Shown here one piece after another: positions 33,369 through 44,722 of a DNA stretch of 64,000 nucleotides. The notes beneath the pieces are model-generated. The model saw nothing but the letters and a program-made list of their open reading frames with translations, was not told the DNA's origin and made no database searches. Position 1 is the first letter of the stretch. The number at the start of each line of letters is the position of its first letter. The DNA lies in NCBI RefSeq assembly GCF_023074055.1, contig NZ_JADPKR010000013.1, forward strand, positions 248,001 to 312,000, given 5' to 3'. The position numbers were made by a program, and so were the translations under genes. The stretch comes from Bradyrhizobium sp. 141 (GTDB taxonomy: Bacteria > Pseudomonadota > Alphaproteobacteria > Rhizobiales > Xanthobacteraceae).

Positions 33369-35039
33369 ATGTCTGGAACGTTAACACTCAACAAGATCAC
33401 CGCCCAGCGCGGCATTTCAGTCGGTGAGGCTGCAAAGAAGATTGCAGACCTCGGGTGGAATCCTTCCTACGTCCAGGAAGCGATGACCTTCCCCACGGAC
33501 TACAAAATCGCGAAGGCGCCGAAGGATCCGATGAAGCAGGTCCTTCGCTCTTACTTCCCGATGCAGGAAGAAAAGGACAACCGCGTCTATGGCGCGCTCG
33601 ATGCCGCCCTGCGCGGCGACATGTTCCGCAACGTCGAGCCCCGATGGGTCGAGTGGATGAAGCTGTTCCTGGCGATCATCCCGTTCCCCGAAATCTCCGC
33701 TGCACGGTCCATGGCCATGGTCGGACGTCTTGCGCCCGGCGAAGATCTCCGCACTGGCTTCACTATGCAGATGGTCGACGAGTTTCGTCACTCGACGATC
33801 CAGATGAACCTGAAGAAATGGTACATGGAGAACTACATCGACCCGGCCGGGTTCGACATCACCGAAGAAGCGTTCGGCAAGTGCTACGCCACCACCATCG
33901 GCCGTCAGTTCGGTGAAGGCTTCATCACCGGTGACGCGATCACGTCAGCGAACGTTTACCTGACCGTCGTTGCCGAGACCGCGTTCACCAATACGCTGTT
34001 CGTCGCGATGCCGTCAGAAGCCGCCCGCAACGGCGACTATGCGCTGCCAACCGTCTTCCTCTCGGTTCAGTCGGACGAGAGCCGCCATATCGGCAACGGT
34101 CACTCGATGCTGATGTCGATGCTGAAGGAGCTGGAGAACCATCTGCTGCTCGAGCGCGACATGCGTTATGCGTTCTGGCAGAACCACGCCATCGTCGACG
34201 CGGCGATCGGGACGTTCATCGAATACGGTACCACGAACCGCGACAAGAACAAGGAATCCTACGCGGAGATGTGGCACCGCTGGATCTTCGAGGACTATTA
34301 TCGGACCTACATGCTGCCGCTCGAAAAGTACGGCATCAAGATCCATCATGACGACGTGCAGACCGCCTGGAAACGGCTGACCGAGAAGCACTACGTCCAC
34401 AGAGTCGCGCAGTTCTTCGCGGTCGGCTGGTCGGCGAACTTCTGGCGCATTGAGGCCCAGACCGACAAGGACTTCGAGTGGTTCGAGCACAAGTACCCGG
34501 GCTGGTATGCTCAATTCGGAGAGTTCTGGAAGTGGTACGAGAAGCTGTCGCATCGCGGCCAGACCAACATCCTCTTCAACAGCGATGTCGGCTATGTCTA
34601 TCCGCATCGTTGCTGGTCGTGCCTGGTGCCTTGCCTGATCCGAGAGGATATCGTCACAGATGAGATCGACGGCAAGCTCTACACGTTCGCCCATGAGATC
34701 GATCGCTGGACGGCGGTCGAAGCTTTCGCCGGCGAATATCAGGGGCGTCCGACCCCGGCGATGGGACGGTTCAGCGGCCGTCGCGAGTGGGAAAGCGTCT
34801 ATCACAATGTGGATATCGCCGACGCAATCAAGGATCTTGGCTTCGTGCGTACGGACGGCAAGACCCTGGTCGCCCAGCCGCACCTGCGCTTCGACGAGAA
34901 GGAGATGTGGACGCTCGACGATGTCCGCGGCCACATTCTTAAGAGCCCGCTGCTCACCCTGCGAGAGATGAGCCCGGCCGACCGAGAGGCGCATCTCGCC
35001 GACTATCGCAAGGGATTCACCATCAATCCCTGCAACTAA
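33369..35039 (+). CDS. mimA: Soluble diiron monooxygenase hydroxylase, large subunit (propane/MimA type)
   Basis: This protein of 556 residues starts at ATG 33369 behind AGGAGG. It carries the full carboxylate-bridged diiron set of bacterial multicomponent monooxygenases: E108 (PFPEISAARS), E138-x-x-H141 (DEFRH), E203 (VVAETAFTN) and E237-x-x-H240 (SDESRH). This is the active site that hydroxylates the substrate with O2. Gene order large subunit, reductase, small subunit, coupling protein is that of propane 2-monooxygenase (PrmABCD) and MimABCD rather than methane or toluene enzymes. The likely substrates are short alkanes, ketones or phenol-like compounds; the sequence cannot decide. A stable hairpin follows the stop. 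Confidence 0.9.
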   Translation: MSGTLTLNKITAQRGISVGEAAKKIADLGWNPSYVQEAMTFPTDYKIAKAPKDPMKQVLRSYFPMQEEKDNRVYGALDAALRGDMFRNVEPRWVEWMKLFLAIIPFPEISAARSMAMVGRLAPGEDLRTGFTMQMVDEFRHSTIQMNLKKWYMENYIDPAGFDITEEAFGKCYATTIGRQFGEGFITGDAITSANVYLTVVAETAFTNTLFVAMPSEAARNGDYALPTVFLSVQSDESRHIGNGHSMLMSMLKELENHLLLERDMRYAFWQNHAIVDAAIGTFIEYGTTNRDKNKESYAEMWHRWIFEDYYRTYMLPLEKYGIKIHHDDVQTAWKRLTEKHYVHRVAQFFAVGWSANFWRIEAQTDKDFEWFEHKYPGWYAQFGEFWKWYEKLSHRGQTNILFNSDVGYVYPHRCWSCLVPCLIREDIVTDEIDGKLYTFAHEIDRWTAVEAFAGEYQGRPTPAMGRFSGRREWESVYHNVDIADAIKDLGFVRTDGKTLVAQPHLRFDEKEMWTLDDVRGHILKSPLLTLREMSPADREAHLADYRKGFTINPCN

Positions 35040-35046
35040 GCGAAGC

Positions 35047-35076
35047 GGAAGGAGCCGGCCCTGGCTGGCTCCTTCC
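35047..35076 (+). other. Intercistronic hairpin between hydroxylase and reductase
   Basis: GGAAGGAGCC and GGCTCCTTCC form a perfect 10-bp stem with a 10-base loop, 7 bases after the mimA stop and 47 before the mimB start. No T-run follows. It would protect the hydroxylase message from 3' decay or weaken read-through, so that more hydroxylase than reductase is made. Confidence 0.65.
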
Positions 35077-35122
35077 CGCCACCCTGAACAAAATCTGCAA
35101 GCCTTGGTTTGAGGAGGCCCCT

Positions 35123-36163
35123 ATGGGCGCGCCCGCTAATGTCGTACGCCTGCAACCCGTGGGCATAGAATTCGAGGTCGAGGAGAACGAAACCGTTCTC
35201 GACGCCGCGTTCCGCCAGGGCATCGCGTTGCCGCACGGTTGCAAAGAGGGGCAATGCTCGGCGTGCAAATGCGTGCTCACTGGCGGTGATGTAGAGCTGA
35301 AGAAATACTCGACCTTTGCGCTCAACGAAATGGAGCGCGGTCAGGACTATATCCTGTTGTGCCGAACCTTGGCCTATTCGGATCTTGAGGTGGAGCTCCT
35401 CAACTACGACGAGGAGGTGTTGTCCAAATCGATTCCGGTCAAGGAGTTCACGGGCACAGTGACGGGCGTCTCCGCGCTGACCCACGATATCAGGCACCTC
35501 GAGATCTCGCTGGAGCAACCTCTGAAGTTCTGGGCGGGTCAATATGTCGACATCACGCTCTCGGGGGCAGAGACGATTACGCGCTCGTTTTCCATGGCAA
35601 ATTCGCCGGGCGAAAGCCAAAAACTCGCATTCATCATCAAGAAGTACCCGAACGGACGCTTCTCCTCCCGGCTCGACGGAGACCTCGCCATCGGAACCAG
35701 GGTCGAGATCAAGGGACCTTACGGCACCTGCTTCAGACGAGAAAACAAAACCGGAGCCATGATCCTGGTTGGCGGCGGCTCGGGAATGTCGCCGCTGTGG
35801 TCGATCCTGCACGATCACCTCAACTCCGGCGAAGTGCGCCCCGTACATTTCTTCTACGGGGCCCGCACGCAAAACGACCTGTTCTATCTCGATCGCTTCG
35901 CCGGACTGTCCGAGAAGCATCCGGAGTTCAGGTTCGTACCGGTACTTTCTCATTCGACCGACGACGCGACCTGGCACGGCGAAAAAGGCTTCGTGCACGA
36001 GGCGGTCGGAGCACACCTGCGCAGCTCGGGCTATGGCGAAGACGTCGACGTTTATGCCTGCGGGCCATCGCCGATGATCGAGGCACTGACGCCAGTTTTG
36101 CAGATGAATGATGTCGAATCGGAGCGCGTCTTCTTCGACAAGTTTACACCGGCCACCAACTGA
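35123..36163 (+). CDS. mimB: Monooxygenase NADH reductase (ferredoxin-FAD)
   Basis: This 346-residue protein has a plant-type 2Fe-2S domain in residues 1-95, with ligands C40, C45, C48 and C80 (GCKEGQCSAC...LLC). A flavin domain follows (RSFSMANSP for FAD binding) and then an NAD domain (GGGSGMSPLWSIL and YACGPSPMIEA). It moves electrons from NADH through FAD and the iron-sulfur cluster to the diiron hydroxylase. A GAGG site precedes the ATG. Its place between the two hydroxylase subunits is the signature order of prm/mim operons. Confidence 0.92.
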   Translation: MGAPANVVRLQPVGIEFEVEENETVLDAAFRQGIALPHGCKEGQCSACKCVLTGGDVELKKYSTFALNEMERGQDYILLCRTLAYSDLEVELLNYDEEVLSKSIPVKEFTGTVTGVSALTHDIRHLEISLEQPLKFWAGQYVDITLSGAETITRSFSMANSPGESQKLAFIIKKYPNGRFSSRLDGDLAIGTRVEIKGPYGTCFRRENKTGAMILVGGGSGMSPLWSILHDHLNSGEVRPVHFFYGARTQNDLFYLDRFAGLSEKHPEFRFVPVLSHSTDDATWHGEKGFVHEAVGAHLRSSGYGEDVDVYACGPSPMIEALTPVLQMNDVESERVFFDKFTPATN

Positions 36164-36219
36164 GACGTTCTTCGTGTCGACCTAATGAGTATAGAGCCAC
36201 CAATGGGAGGAGAGAGACT

Positions 36220-37290
36220 ATGACTGCCGTTCCAAATGTTTCAGTCGGATCCGGCGCAGCCGGTGCTGCAATATTTCCCGACTCGGACAGCCGAAAGTAC
36301 CGGTATTTCGAGCCACGTAGCAAGCGGGCCACGCACTACGAGGACGTGACCGTTGACGTGCAGCCTGATCCGGAGCGCTATCTGCTGCAGGACTGGATCA
36401 TTTCTTTCCCGAACGGGAAGGGCGCCTATACCAAGGACAACACGGCGGCGCTGAGCGCGAACTGGCATGCCTTCCGTGCTCCGGACCAGGAATGGGAGCG
36501 CACGCACTACCAGCGCCAGTCCAAGATCGAGGCGATGGTTCAGGCGGTGATCGCCAATGGCCGCAAGTCAGGCGCCCCGAAGTCGTTCGACAAAGCATGG
36601 ATCAAGATCCTGCAAAATCATCTCGGTGCGTGGAAGCACGTCGAGTTCGGGCTTGGCACGTCGCTGATGCAAGCCCAGCGCTACGGCTATACCCAGATGA
36701 TCAACAACGCGACGCTGACCAATTCGTCCTACAAGCTTCGCCTGGCCCAGGATATCACGCTCTATCTCGCCGAGATCGGAATGGACGTTCAGGGCTTCGA
36801 CGATGCTGCGGGCAAGCGCGTCTGGCTTGAGGACAAGGGCTGGCAAGGCACCCGGGAAGCGATCGAGTCGATCATGGGATCGGCCGACTATCTTGAGCAG
36901 TATTTCGCCACGAACATCGTGTTCGAGCCGCTCGTCGGCGAACTGTTCCGTAGTGGCTTCCTCATGCAGACGGCCTCGTCGAATGGCGACTTCATCACGC
37001 CGCCCGTCATCTCGGCGGCGGAGGCCGACTATGAACGCAATCTCGCAAACACGATCGACCTGATGCATCTTCTGGCCACCGACAATCAGCACGCAGCTCA
37101 CAACAAGAAGCTGTTCCAGGGCTGGGTGAACAAGCACGTGGCGCTCGCCAACAAGGCGGCAGCAGGTCTGCAGCCGATCTGGTCGCAGCCGCATTCGAAG
37201 CCGGTGCAGTACGCCGATGCCCGCGCGCAGTCGGTTGAACGCGTCAAGAAGATTCTCGGCGAACTCGGCCTCACCCTTCCCAAGGAGTAA
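36220..37290 (+). CDS. mimC: Monooxygenase hydroxylase, small subunit
   Basis: This 356-residue protein starts at ATG 36220, after GGGAGGAGAG. It opens with a short variable region, then SRKYRYFEPRSKRATHYEDV, a stretch typical of beta subunits of soluble diiron monooxygenases. It shares the helical fold of the large subunit but lacks the iron ligands, as in the family. It forms the (alpha-beta)2 hydroxylase core with MimA. The coupling protein starts 6 bases after its stop. Confidence 0.9.
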   Translation: MTAVPNVSVGSGAAGAAIFPDSDSRKYRYFEPRSKRATHYEDVTVDVQPDPERYLLQDWIISFPNGKGAYTKDNTAALSANWHAFRAPDQEWERTHYQRQSKIEAMVQAVIANGRKSGAPKSFDKAWIKILQNHLGAWKHVEFGLGTSLMQAQRYGYTQMINNATLTNSSYKLRLAQDITLYLAEIGMDVQGFDDAAGKRVWLEDKGWQGTREAIESIMGSADYLEQYFATNIVFEPLVGELFRSGFLMQTASSNGDFITPPVISAAEADYERNLANTIDLMHLLATDNQHAAHNKKLFQGWVNKHVALANKAAAGLQPIWSQPHSKPVQYADARAQSVERVKKILGELGLTLPKE

Positions 37291-37296
37291 ATTGCA

Positions 37297-37668
37297 ATGT
37301 CCGTTGCTTCCAGATCTGCCACCAACCAGAACATCTTCCAGAAGATGGGAGACCTTCGTTTCGAACAGACGATCTCTCATCAGTGCGGTGTGACGATGAA
37401 CGACAGCGTCGAAGCGCGCGCCATCGCCGAATTCATGGGGAAGAAACCGAACGTGACCGTGACCTATCAACCGGCCCTGATCCGTATCGACGGCGAGGGC
37501 AAGTTGATCTTCAAGATGGATGAGATCAGCGAAATCCTCGGGAAGGAAATGACGGCCGAGATCTTTGAGGTGAACACCTCGACCCACTACGGCCGGATGG
37601 TGCGCATCGACGACAACACGGTGACGCTGTTCGGCAACATGGACGAGGTCTTCGAATACATCGAGTGA
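37297..37668 (+). CDS. mimD: Monooxygenase coupling/effector protein (MmoB/DmpM family)
   Basis: This 123-residue protein reads MSVASRSATNQNIFQKMGDL, then QCGVTMNDSVEARAIAEFMG, VTYQPALIRIDGEGKLIFKM and FGNMDEVFEYIE. This is the compact cofactor-free fold that docks on the hydroxylase and couples NADH use to product formation. AAGGAG overlapping the mimC stop serves as ribosome site, so translation is coupled to mimC. Length and pattern fit the family well. Confidence 0.9.
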   Translation: MSVASRSATNQNIFQKMGDLRFEQTISHQCGVTMNDSVEARAIAEFMGKKPNVTVTYQPALIRIDGEGKLIFKMDEISEILGKEMTAEIFEVNTSTHYGRMVRIDDNTVTLFGNMDEVFEYIE

Positions 37669-37689
37669 GCTCCATTGTCTCCCTGACTG

Positions 37690-37723
37690 GGCGGGGCTGC
37701 ATCCACAGCGATTGTGCCCCGCC
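37690..37723 (+). other. Hairpin between mimD and the amidohydrolase gene
   Basis: GGCGGGGC and GCCCCGCC can pair as an 8-bp stem with an 18-base loop, 21 bases after the mimD stop. It may end part of the transcription or stabilise the mimABCD message. Confidence 0.45.
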
Positions 37724-37799
37724 GCTTCTCGAAGTGTTCTCGCGCGATCACAGCGCGGATTGATCGAATAGAGCTAACCAAGAATTCCTGGAGACTATC

Positions 37800-38822
37800 A
37801 TGTTCATAACTCCCAGCGGCGAGGAAGTTTTCGTTATCGACGGTCACACCCATTTCTGGGATGGCAGTCCGGCAAACCAGCTCAACGTCCACGGCAAGCA
37901 ATTCATCGACTGCTTCTATGCCTATCACACCTCGTTGAGTCCGAAGGACAAGCTCTGGCCGAAGGAGAAGTTCGAGAAATACAGCGCCGACCAGATGTAC
38001 AACGACCTGTTCGTCGACGGTCCGGACGATATGGCCGTCGTTCAGTCGACCTATCTGACAGAGTTCTACAAGAACGGGTTCAACACCATCGATCGCAATG
38101 CCGAGATGGCAAAGAAGTACAAGGATCGCTTCATCGTCAACGGCGCCTTTGATCCGCGGGACGGTGAGAAGGCGCTCGAGTATATCCACTATATGAAGGA
38201 GACGTTCGGCATCAAGGGCGTCAAGCTCTATACGGCCGAGTGGAAGGGGGACTCGCGCGGGTGGAAGCTCACAGACCCCAACGCCTACCGCTGCTTCGAG
38301 CTCTGCCAGAAGCTCGGAATCACTAACGTCCACGTCCACAAGGGACCGACGATCATCCCGCTGGACAAGGACGCATTCGACGTTCACGACGTGGATCATG
38401 CCGCGACCGACTTTCAGGGCCTCAATTTCATCATCGAGCATTGTGGGCTGCCGCGACTGGATGACTTCTGCTGGATCGCAGTGCAGGAGACCAACGTCTA
38501 TGGCGGCCTCGCGGTGGCGCTGCCCTTCATCCACGGGCGCCCGCGCTATTTCGCTGAAGTGATCAGCGAGCTCCTGTTCTGGGTCGGCGAAGACAAGCTT
38601 CTGTTCGGCAGCGACTACGCGATCTGGACGCCCCGCTGGCTGGTCGAAAAGTTCTGGAACTTCGAGCTTCCGGAAGATCTCAAGCAGGAGCACGGCGTCG
38701 ATCTCACCCCGCAGGCGAAAAAGAAGATCCTGGGCCTCAACGCCGCGCGCCTCTATGGGGTCGACGTCGAAGAGCAGAAGGCGAAGCTTGGGACAAAAGC
38801 TCACGCAGTCGCGGCGGAGTGA
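37800..38822 (+). CDS. Amidohydrolase-family protein of the monooxygenase operon
   Basis: This 340-residue protein starts at ATG 37800 (GGAG, 6 nt spacing). The metal-binding pattern of amidohydrolase/ACMSD-like TIM barrels is present: DGHTHFWD (HxH), NVHVHKGPT, FIIEHCGLPR and the terminal aspartate in LFGSDYAIW. Genes like this follow mimABCD or prmABCD in other hosts, where its exact role is unsettled; it is needed or helpful for monooxygenase function in some reports I recall only vaguely. Hydrolysis of a pathway intermediate or help in metal loading are both open. Confidence 0.85.
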   Translation: MFITPSGEEVFVIDGHTHFWDGSPANQLNVHGKQFIDCFYAYHTSLSPKDKLWPKEKFEKYSADQMYNDLFVDGPDDMAVVQSTYLTEFYKNGFNTIDRNAEMAKKYKDRFIVNGAFDPRDGEKALEYIHYMKETFGIKGVKLYTAEWKGDSRGWKLTDPNAYRCFELCQKLGITNVHVHKGPTIIPLDKDAFDVHDVDHAATDFQGLNFIIEHCGLPRLDDFCWIAVQETNVYGGLAVALPFIHGRPRYFAEVISELLFWVGEDKLLFGSDYAIWTPRWLVEKFWNFELPEDLKQEHGVDLTPQAKKKILGLNAARLYGVDVEEQKAKLGTKAHAVAAE

Positions 38823-38827
38823 CGAGG

Positions 38828-39664
38828 ATGGACGAGGTCCTTCCACATAGTGACCAACGAACCAGCGAGGTGTGGACGCGCCTCGCAACGGTCACGGATC
38901 CTGAACTGGACGAGTCCGTGACCGACCTCGGGTTCGTTGAGCTCGTCACTGTCCATGACGATGGCGGAGTCGACATCGTTTTTCGCCTGCCGACCTACTG
39001 GTGTTCTGCGAACTTCGCGTTCCTCATGGCTGACGACATGCGTCATGCGGTGTCAGCGTTGCCGTGGGTTCGCGAAGCGCGACCGCTACTCCGGGATCAT
39101 ATGGTCGCCCAGGAGATCAATCGTGGCGTCAGCGAGGGCAAGTCATTCGCCGAAGCACTCAAGGACTTTGCGCCTGGAGGATCTCTTGACGATTTGCGCG
39201 AGAAATTCCGCCGGAAGGCGTTCGAGCGGCGCCAGGAGTTCATGATGCTGGCGTTGCGCGGCCTGGGTTATGAGGATTCGGCGATCTGCCGAATGACTCT
39301 GGGCGCTTACGACGAAGTCGACTTCGGGCCGGGAGAAGTCGCGCGCCAGAAGCTGCGTTATCGTGAGCTCCTGGTTGAACGGCATCTGGCCCATCTCCCC
39401 GACGACCACGCCTTCGTCACTTACGAGGGCTTCGCCATCAGGCGTCACGAGCTGGTCTCGTATCTGCAGCGGTTGAGGGGGGTGCGGATCAATATGGAGT
39501 TCAACAGCTCGCTTTGCAGGGGCCTTCTAGCCGCCCGCTATCGCGAAGTCGATGGTGGCGGTCCGGAACGGGCATCCACGTGCGGCGCGTGTGGCAGTGG
39601 TTGTGCCGGCTCGACCATCAAACTGGCGGCCGCCGCCGAAAAACATGCCGTCGCGCCCGCGTGA
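38828..39664 (+). CDS. DUF59/MIP18-type iron-sulfur assembly-like protein
   Basis: This 278-residue protein starts at ATG 38828 (GGAG, 8 nt upstream; GTG 38819 is an alternative overlapping the previous stop). Residues 10-85 are a DUF59/MIP18 domain (VTDPELDESVTDLGFVELVT, then PTYWCSANFAFLMADDMRHA), used elsewhere in Fe-S cluster carriage. A helical middle region follows, and CGACGSGCAGS near the C-terminus offers three cysteines. Its steady presence in propane-type monooxygenase operons suggests help with iron delivery to the diiron hydroxylase or reductase; that is inference. Confidence 0.8.
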   Translation: MDEVLPHSDQRTSEVWTRLATVTDPELDESVTDLGFVELVTVHDDGGVDIVFRLPTYWCSANFAFLMADDMRHAVSALPWVREARPLLRDHMVAQEINRGVSEGKSFAEALKDFAPGGSLDDLREKFRRKAFERRQEFMMLALRGLGYEDSAICRMTLGAYDEVDFGPGEVARQKLRYRELLVERHLAHLPDDHAFVTYEGFAIRRHELVSYLQRLRGVRINMEFNSSLCRGLLAARYREVDGGGPERASTCGACGSGCAGSTIKLAAAAEKHAVAPA

Positions 39665-39748
39665 GACGCATCTGCGACTGCCGATAACGGAGCGGTCAGC
39701 AAGTCCGCCCGACCTGACAAACACGAGACCACGTGGGGAGTGAACGCA

Positions 39749-41380
39749 ATGCCAAAAGTTCTGCTGCATGACATAGAGGCTCGTCGCGCCCTTGCGCGTG
39801 GAGTCCAGAAGCTCGCCGCTGCCGTCGAATCGACGCTCGGGCCCAAGGGCATGAACGCGATGGTCGACAGGCCAATCGGTACGCCGATCGTGTCACGCGA
39901 TGGCGTCACCATCGCGTCCGAAATCGAGTTGCCCGATCGTTTCGAGAACATGGGCGCCCAGGTGGTGCGCGAGGTCTCGATGCAGACCAACGAAGTCGCC
40001 GGGGACGGTACGACGACGGCGATGGTGCTTGCAAATGGTCTCATTCAAGGAGGGGTTGTTGCCCTGGAGCGCGGCGCCAAGGCTGTAGATCTCTGCAAGG
40101 GTATTGACCGGGCCGTCGAGGTCGTTGTCGAGACCCTGAAGAACTCGGCAATTGCCGTCTCAGACCGCAAGACACTCCAGGCGGTGGCGACAATTGCGTC
40201 GACCGATGCACATCTAGGCGGGCTGATTGCGGAGGCCGTGGAGCGCGTCGGCAAGGATGGCATCATCAGTTCCGATTACGGGCTGACGACGAACACGACG
40301 CTCGAGGTCGTCGAAGGCATGTCGTTCGACCGTGGTTACATTTCGCACCACATGGTGACCGATGTCGAGAAGATGGAAGTGGTGCTGGACCAACCCTACA
40401 TTCTTTTGACCGATCTGAAGATCAAGACGCCGGGCGAGCTTTCGACGGTGCGGGCCGCAGTCGCGTCGACCGGACGGCCGCTTGTTATTGTGGCTGAAGA
40501 GATTGCGCCAGAAGTCGTGCCGACGCTGCTTGGCGACGGCAACCGCGGCAGGGTTCTGGTCGTCAATCCGCCCGACTATGGTCACTGGCGCAAGGCCATG
40601 ATGGACGACCTCGCCATCATAACGGGGGGGCGAGTGATCGCCCGCGAGCTTGGCGGCAGGCTGGAGGAAGCCGGCCTCGCCGATCTCGGCACCGCCCGCC
40701 AGGTTCGGGCCAGTGCCCGCGAAACGGTGATCATCCGCGGCGGCGGCGACAATGCGGCGATCGCCGCGCGGCGCCAGCAGGTCGCCAAGCAATACGATCT
40801 GGCACCACCGAACATCGAACAGGACAAGCTCAAGGAGCGGCTGGCAAAGCTCTCAGGTGGCACTGCCGTGATCTTCGTGGGGGGCGTCACTCCGGTCGAG
40901 CAAAAGCGTACAATCCAGTTGATCGACGACGCACTCAGTGCAGCGCGTGCTGCAGCCGAGGAGGGCATCGTGCCGGGTGGTGGCACCGCATTGGCACAAT
41001 GCGCGCCGGTGGTCGCCCGCACGCTCGGCAACATCAATGGCGACCTGGGCGAGGGCATCAAGCTGGTGCGCGAGACACTGTCCCGTCCTGCCGCGTTTAT
41101 TGCCCGGAACGCGGGCCACGATGCGGCAAAGGTCGTGGCCGACTTGCAGTGCGCGCCGGCGGGCGTCGGCTTCGACGCTGCCAATGGCAAGTTCCTCGAC
41201 ATGGTCTCGGCCGGGATCGTCGACCCGGTCCGAGTGACATATACGGCGCTTCGGAACGCAGCTTCCGTCGCCACCCTGGTCCTGACTACAAACACGCTGG
41301 TTGCAGACGTGCCGGAGTACATCGATCCGACACAGGGACCAGCATTGGGCGGCGGGGCGGAGAAGCTTGGGCGTGCATGA
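39749..41380 (+). CDS. groEL: Dedicated GroEL-like chaperonin of the monooxygenase operon
   Basis: This 543-residue protein starts at ATG 39749 (GGGGAG 8 nt upstream; GTG 39740 possible). ATP-binding signatures are present: VESTLGPKGMNAMVD, GDGTTTAMVLANGLI and EEGIVPGGGTALAQ. It has full chaperonin length but differs from housekeeping GroEL in many surface positions. It ends in GGAEKLGRA without the usual GGM repeat tail, and no groES lies beside it. The partner in mycobacterial and rhodococcal mim/prm operons (MimG/PrmG) is required to fold the hydroxylase large subunit. The same role is expected here, with GroES from elsewhere in the genome. Confidence 0.92.
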   Translation: MPKVLLHDIEARRALARGVQKLAAAVESTLGPKGMNAMVDRPIGTPIVSRDGVTIASEIELPDRFENMGAQVVREVSMQTNEVAGDGTTTAMVLANGLIQGGVVALERGAKAVDLCKGIDRAVEVVVETLKNSAIAVSDRKTLQAVATIASTDAHLGGLIAEAVERVGKDGIISSDYGLTTNTTLEVVEGMSFDRGYISHHMVTDVEKMEVVLDQPYILLTDLKIKTPGELSTVRAAVASTGRPLVIVAEEIAPEVVPTLLGDGNRGRVLVVNPPDYGHWRKAMMDDLAIITGGRVIARELGGRLEEAGLADLGTARQVRASARETVIIRGGGDNAAIAARRQQVAKQYDLAPPNIEQDKLKERLAKLSGGTAVIFVGGVTPVEQKRTIQLIDDALSAARAAAEEGIVPGGGTALAQCAPVVARTLGNINGDLGEGIKLVRETLSRPAAFIARNAGHDAAKVVADLQCAPAGVGFDAANGKFLDMVSAGIVDPVRVTYTALRNAASVATLVLTTNTLVADVPEYIDPTQGPALGGGAEKLGRA

Positions 41381-41606
41381 GGCATGTGTATGCGGTCCGT
41401 ATTCCGCCGCGCCGGATCCGGCGAGCGGGATGCCGTGGCCGGCGTGACGCGCGAGTTGGTGGCGACAGCTTGAACTCCGCAATCGCGTGATTGGACGGTG
41501 ACAATGATCTAGAACGGGCTACAATCTTGAAAGCTCCGGCATGCGCCGAAGGAGGCGGTACAACAAGCCTCCACGGCCATCCGACTGATCGGGTGAGGAG
41601 GAGACC

Positions 41607-42101
41607 ATGGTCCACATCATTTCAAAGCGCGACGGCCCGTACCGCGAGGAGGCCGCGGCGAAGGACTTCATTCAGAAGAACCGCACGAAGATCGACGCGG
41701 TCGCCAATCATCTGACCGGTGGGCGCTGGCAGGAGTTGCGCAATCCCACGCCTCCTCCTCAGCCCCAGCCATCAGGCAAGCTGTGGTACACGCCGCCGGG
41801 CCGTCCGCGAGAGGCGGAACCCTATGTGCGGATCAGCCTCAACGGCCGTATCGTGATCGCAGATCTCGCGTCGGGACGACAACTCCATTTTGTCGGCGAA
41901 ATGCGTGGAAAGGGCCAATCGCGATACTTCGCCCTGGCCACGCGGGAGAACGGGCTCTTCGATCCGCTGGACGAGGAGATTCGGAAAGTTCTCGCCGATC
42001 TTGAGGGCGTGATCGTGCCCGACGAGTCATCCGAGCAGCGCCTGGAGCAAATCATCTCGGGCCGTCTCGGATTGGATGCCGTCGCCAAGAGCACCGAATG
42101 A
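41607..42101 (+). CDS. Unknown protein of the monooxygenase operon
   Basis: This 164-residue protein starts at ATG 41607 after GAGGAGGAGACC. It begins MVHIISKRDGPYREEAAAKD, has a proline/glutamine-rich linker (TPPPQPQPSG) near residue 50, then a compact beta-rich part (AEPYVRISLNGRIVIADLAS). There is no signal peptide and no cysteine. I do not recognise it. Its strong ribosome site and position between the chaperonin and the regulator point to a real cytoplasmic helper of this locus. Confidence 0.6.
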   Translation: MVHIISKRDGPYREEAAAKDFIQKNRTKIDAVANHLTGGRWQELRNPTPPPQPQPSGKLWYTPPGRPREAEPYVRISLNGRIVIADLASGRQLHFVGEMRGKGQSRYFALATRENGLFDPLDEEIRKVLADLEGVIVPDESSEQRLEQIISGRLGLDAVAKSTE

Positions 42102-42200
42102 TCTCCGCGAACCGGGCCTGTGGGGTGACGATCCCGATCAGGTCCGGTTCAGGTCGCTTCTGCCGATCGGGTTGTTTGCCAACTTACGTATGGTGCTCCA

Positions 42201-44261
<2,061 letters not shown>

Positions 44262-44275
44262 GGACGGGATCTGGC

Positions 44276-44722
44276 ATGGCGACGCTCTGGGACGGGCAGA
44301 AGGGGGCTGAGGAGCCTGCTGCGGCGGCGCTCGCGTCACAGATCCTTTCGCGTGCGGACCGCGACGTAACCTTCATTGTGCACCTGGTTGGCGAAAGCCA
44401 AAGTCTGCTGGTCAGGCACTTTGTAGTGTTCATCGAGACCGAACTTGCGAAGCGCGGCATCAGCTATGGCGTGCATCCGCTATTGCGTCCTTTCATCGAA
44501 ACGCATGCACGCGAACTGACGGACTTTGTCTTGCAGGGTATCGGTTTGCGGCATCAGTTCGGTCTGCAGGCGCTCGAGACCATGGCCGGCGATCCATCGC
44601 GGTTGTTGAGGGTCGATCTATGGGACTCGCTGCAATGCCACATCAATGATGCGCAGCGACACTTTGTATCGGGCGTGGGTGGCTTGCAGCGGATCCTGCT
44701 CCAGGTCGAGAGCGGTGCATGA
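44276..44722 (+). CDS. Unknown helical protein downstream of the activator
   Basis: This 148-residue protein starts 14 bases after the activator stop. It is helical and polar: ALASQILSRADRDVTFIVHL, then LGLRHQFGLQALETMAG-like segments and a C-terminal QRHFVSGVGGLQRILLQVES. No motif is recognised and there is no export signal. Its stop overlaps the next start as ATGA, so it is co-translated with the coiled-coil protein and linked to the beta-propeller. The tight spacing argues that the three proteins act together with the monooxygenase. Confidence 0.6.
   Translation: MATLWDGQKGAEEPAAAALASQILSRADRDVTFIVHLVGESQSLLVRHFVVFIETELAKRGISYGVHPLLRPFIETHARELTDFVLQGIGLRHQFGLQALETMAGDPSRLLRVDLWDSLQCHINDAQRHFVSGVGGLQRILLQVESGA

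Noticed and set aside
34014..34994. 326-codon minus-strand frame inside mimA
   Set aside because: Antisense to the diiron hydroxylase, whose ligand set is complete.
33369..37668. Methane monooxygenase or toluene monooxygenase
   Set aside because: Gene order (large subunit, reductase, small subunit, coupling protein), the GroEL-like and amidohydrolase companions, and the four-gene size fit propane/MimABCD-type enzymes better.
37587..38888. 433-codon minus-strand frame opposite mimD and the amidohydrolase
   Set aside because: Antisense to two recognisable genes; no motif of its own.
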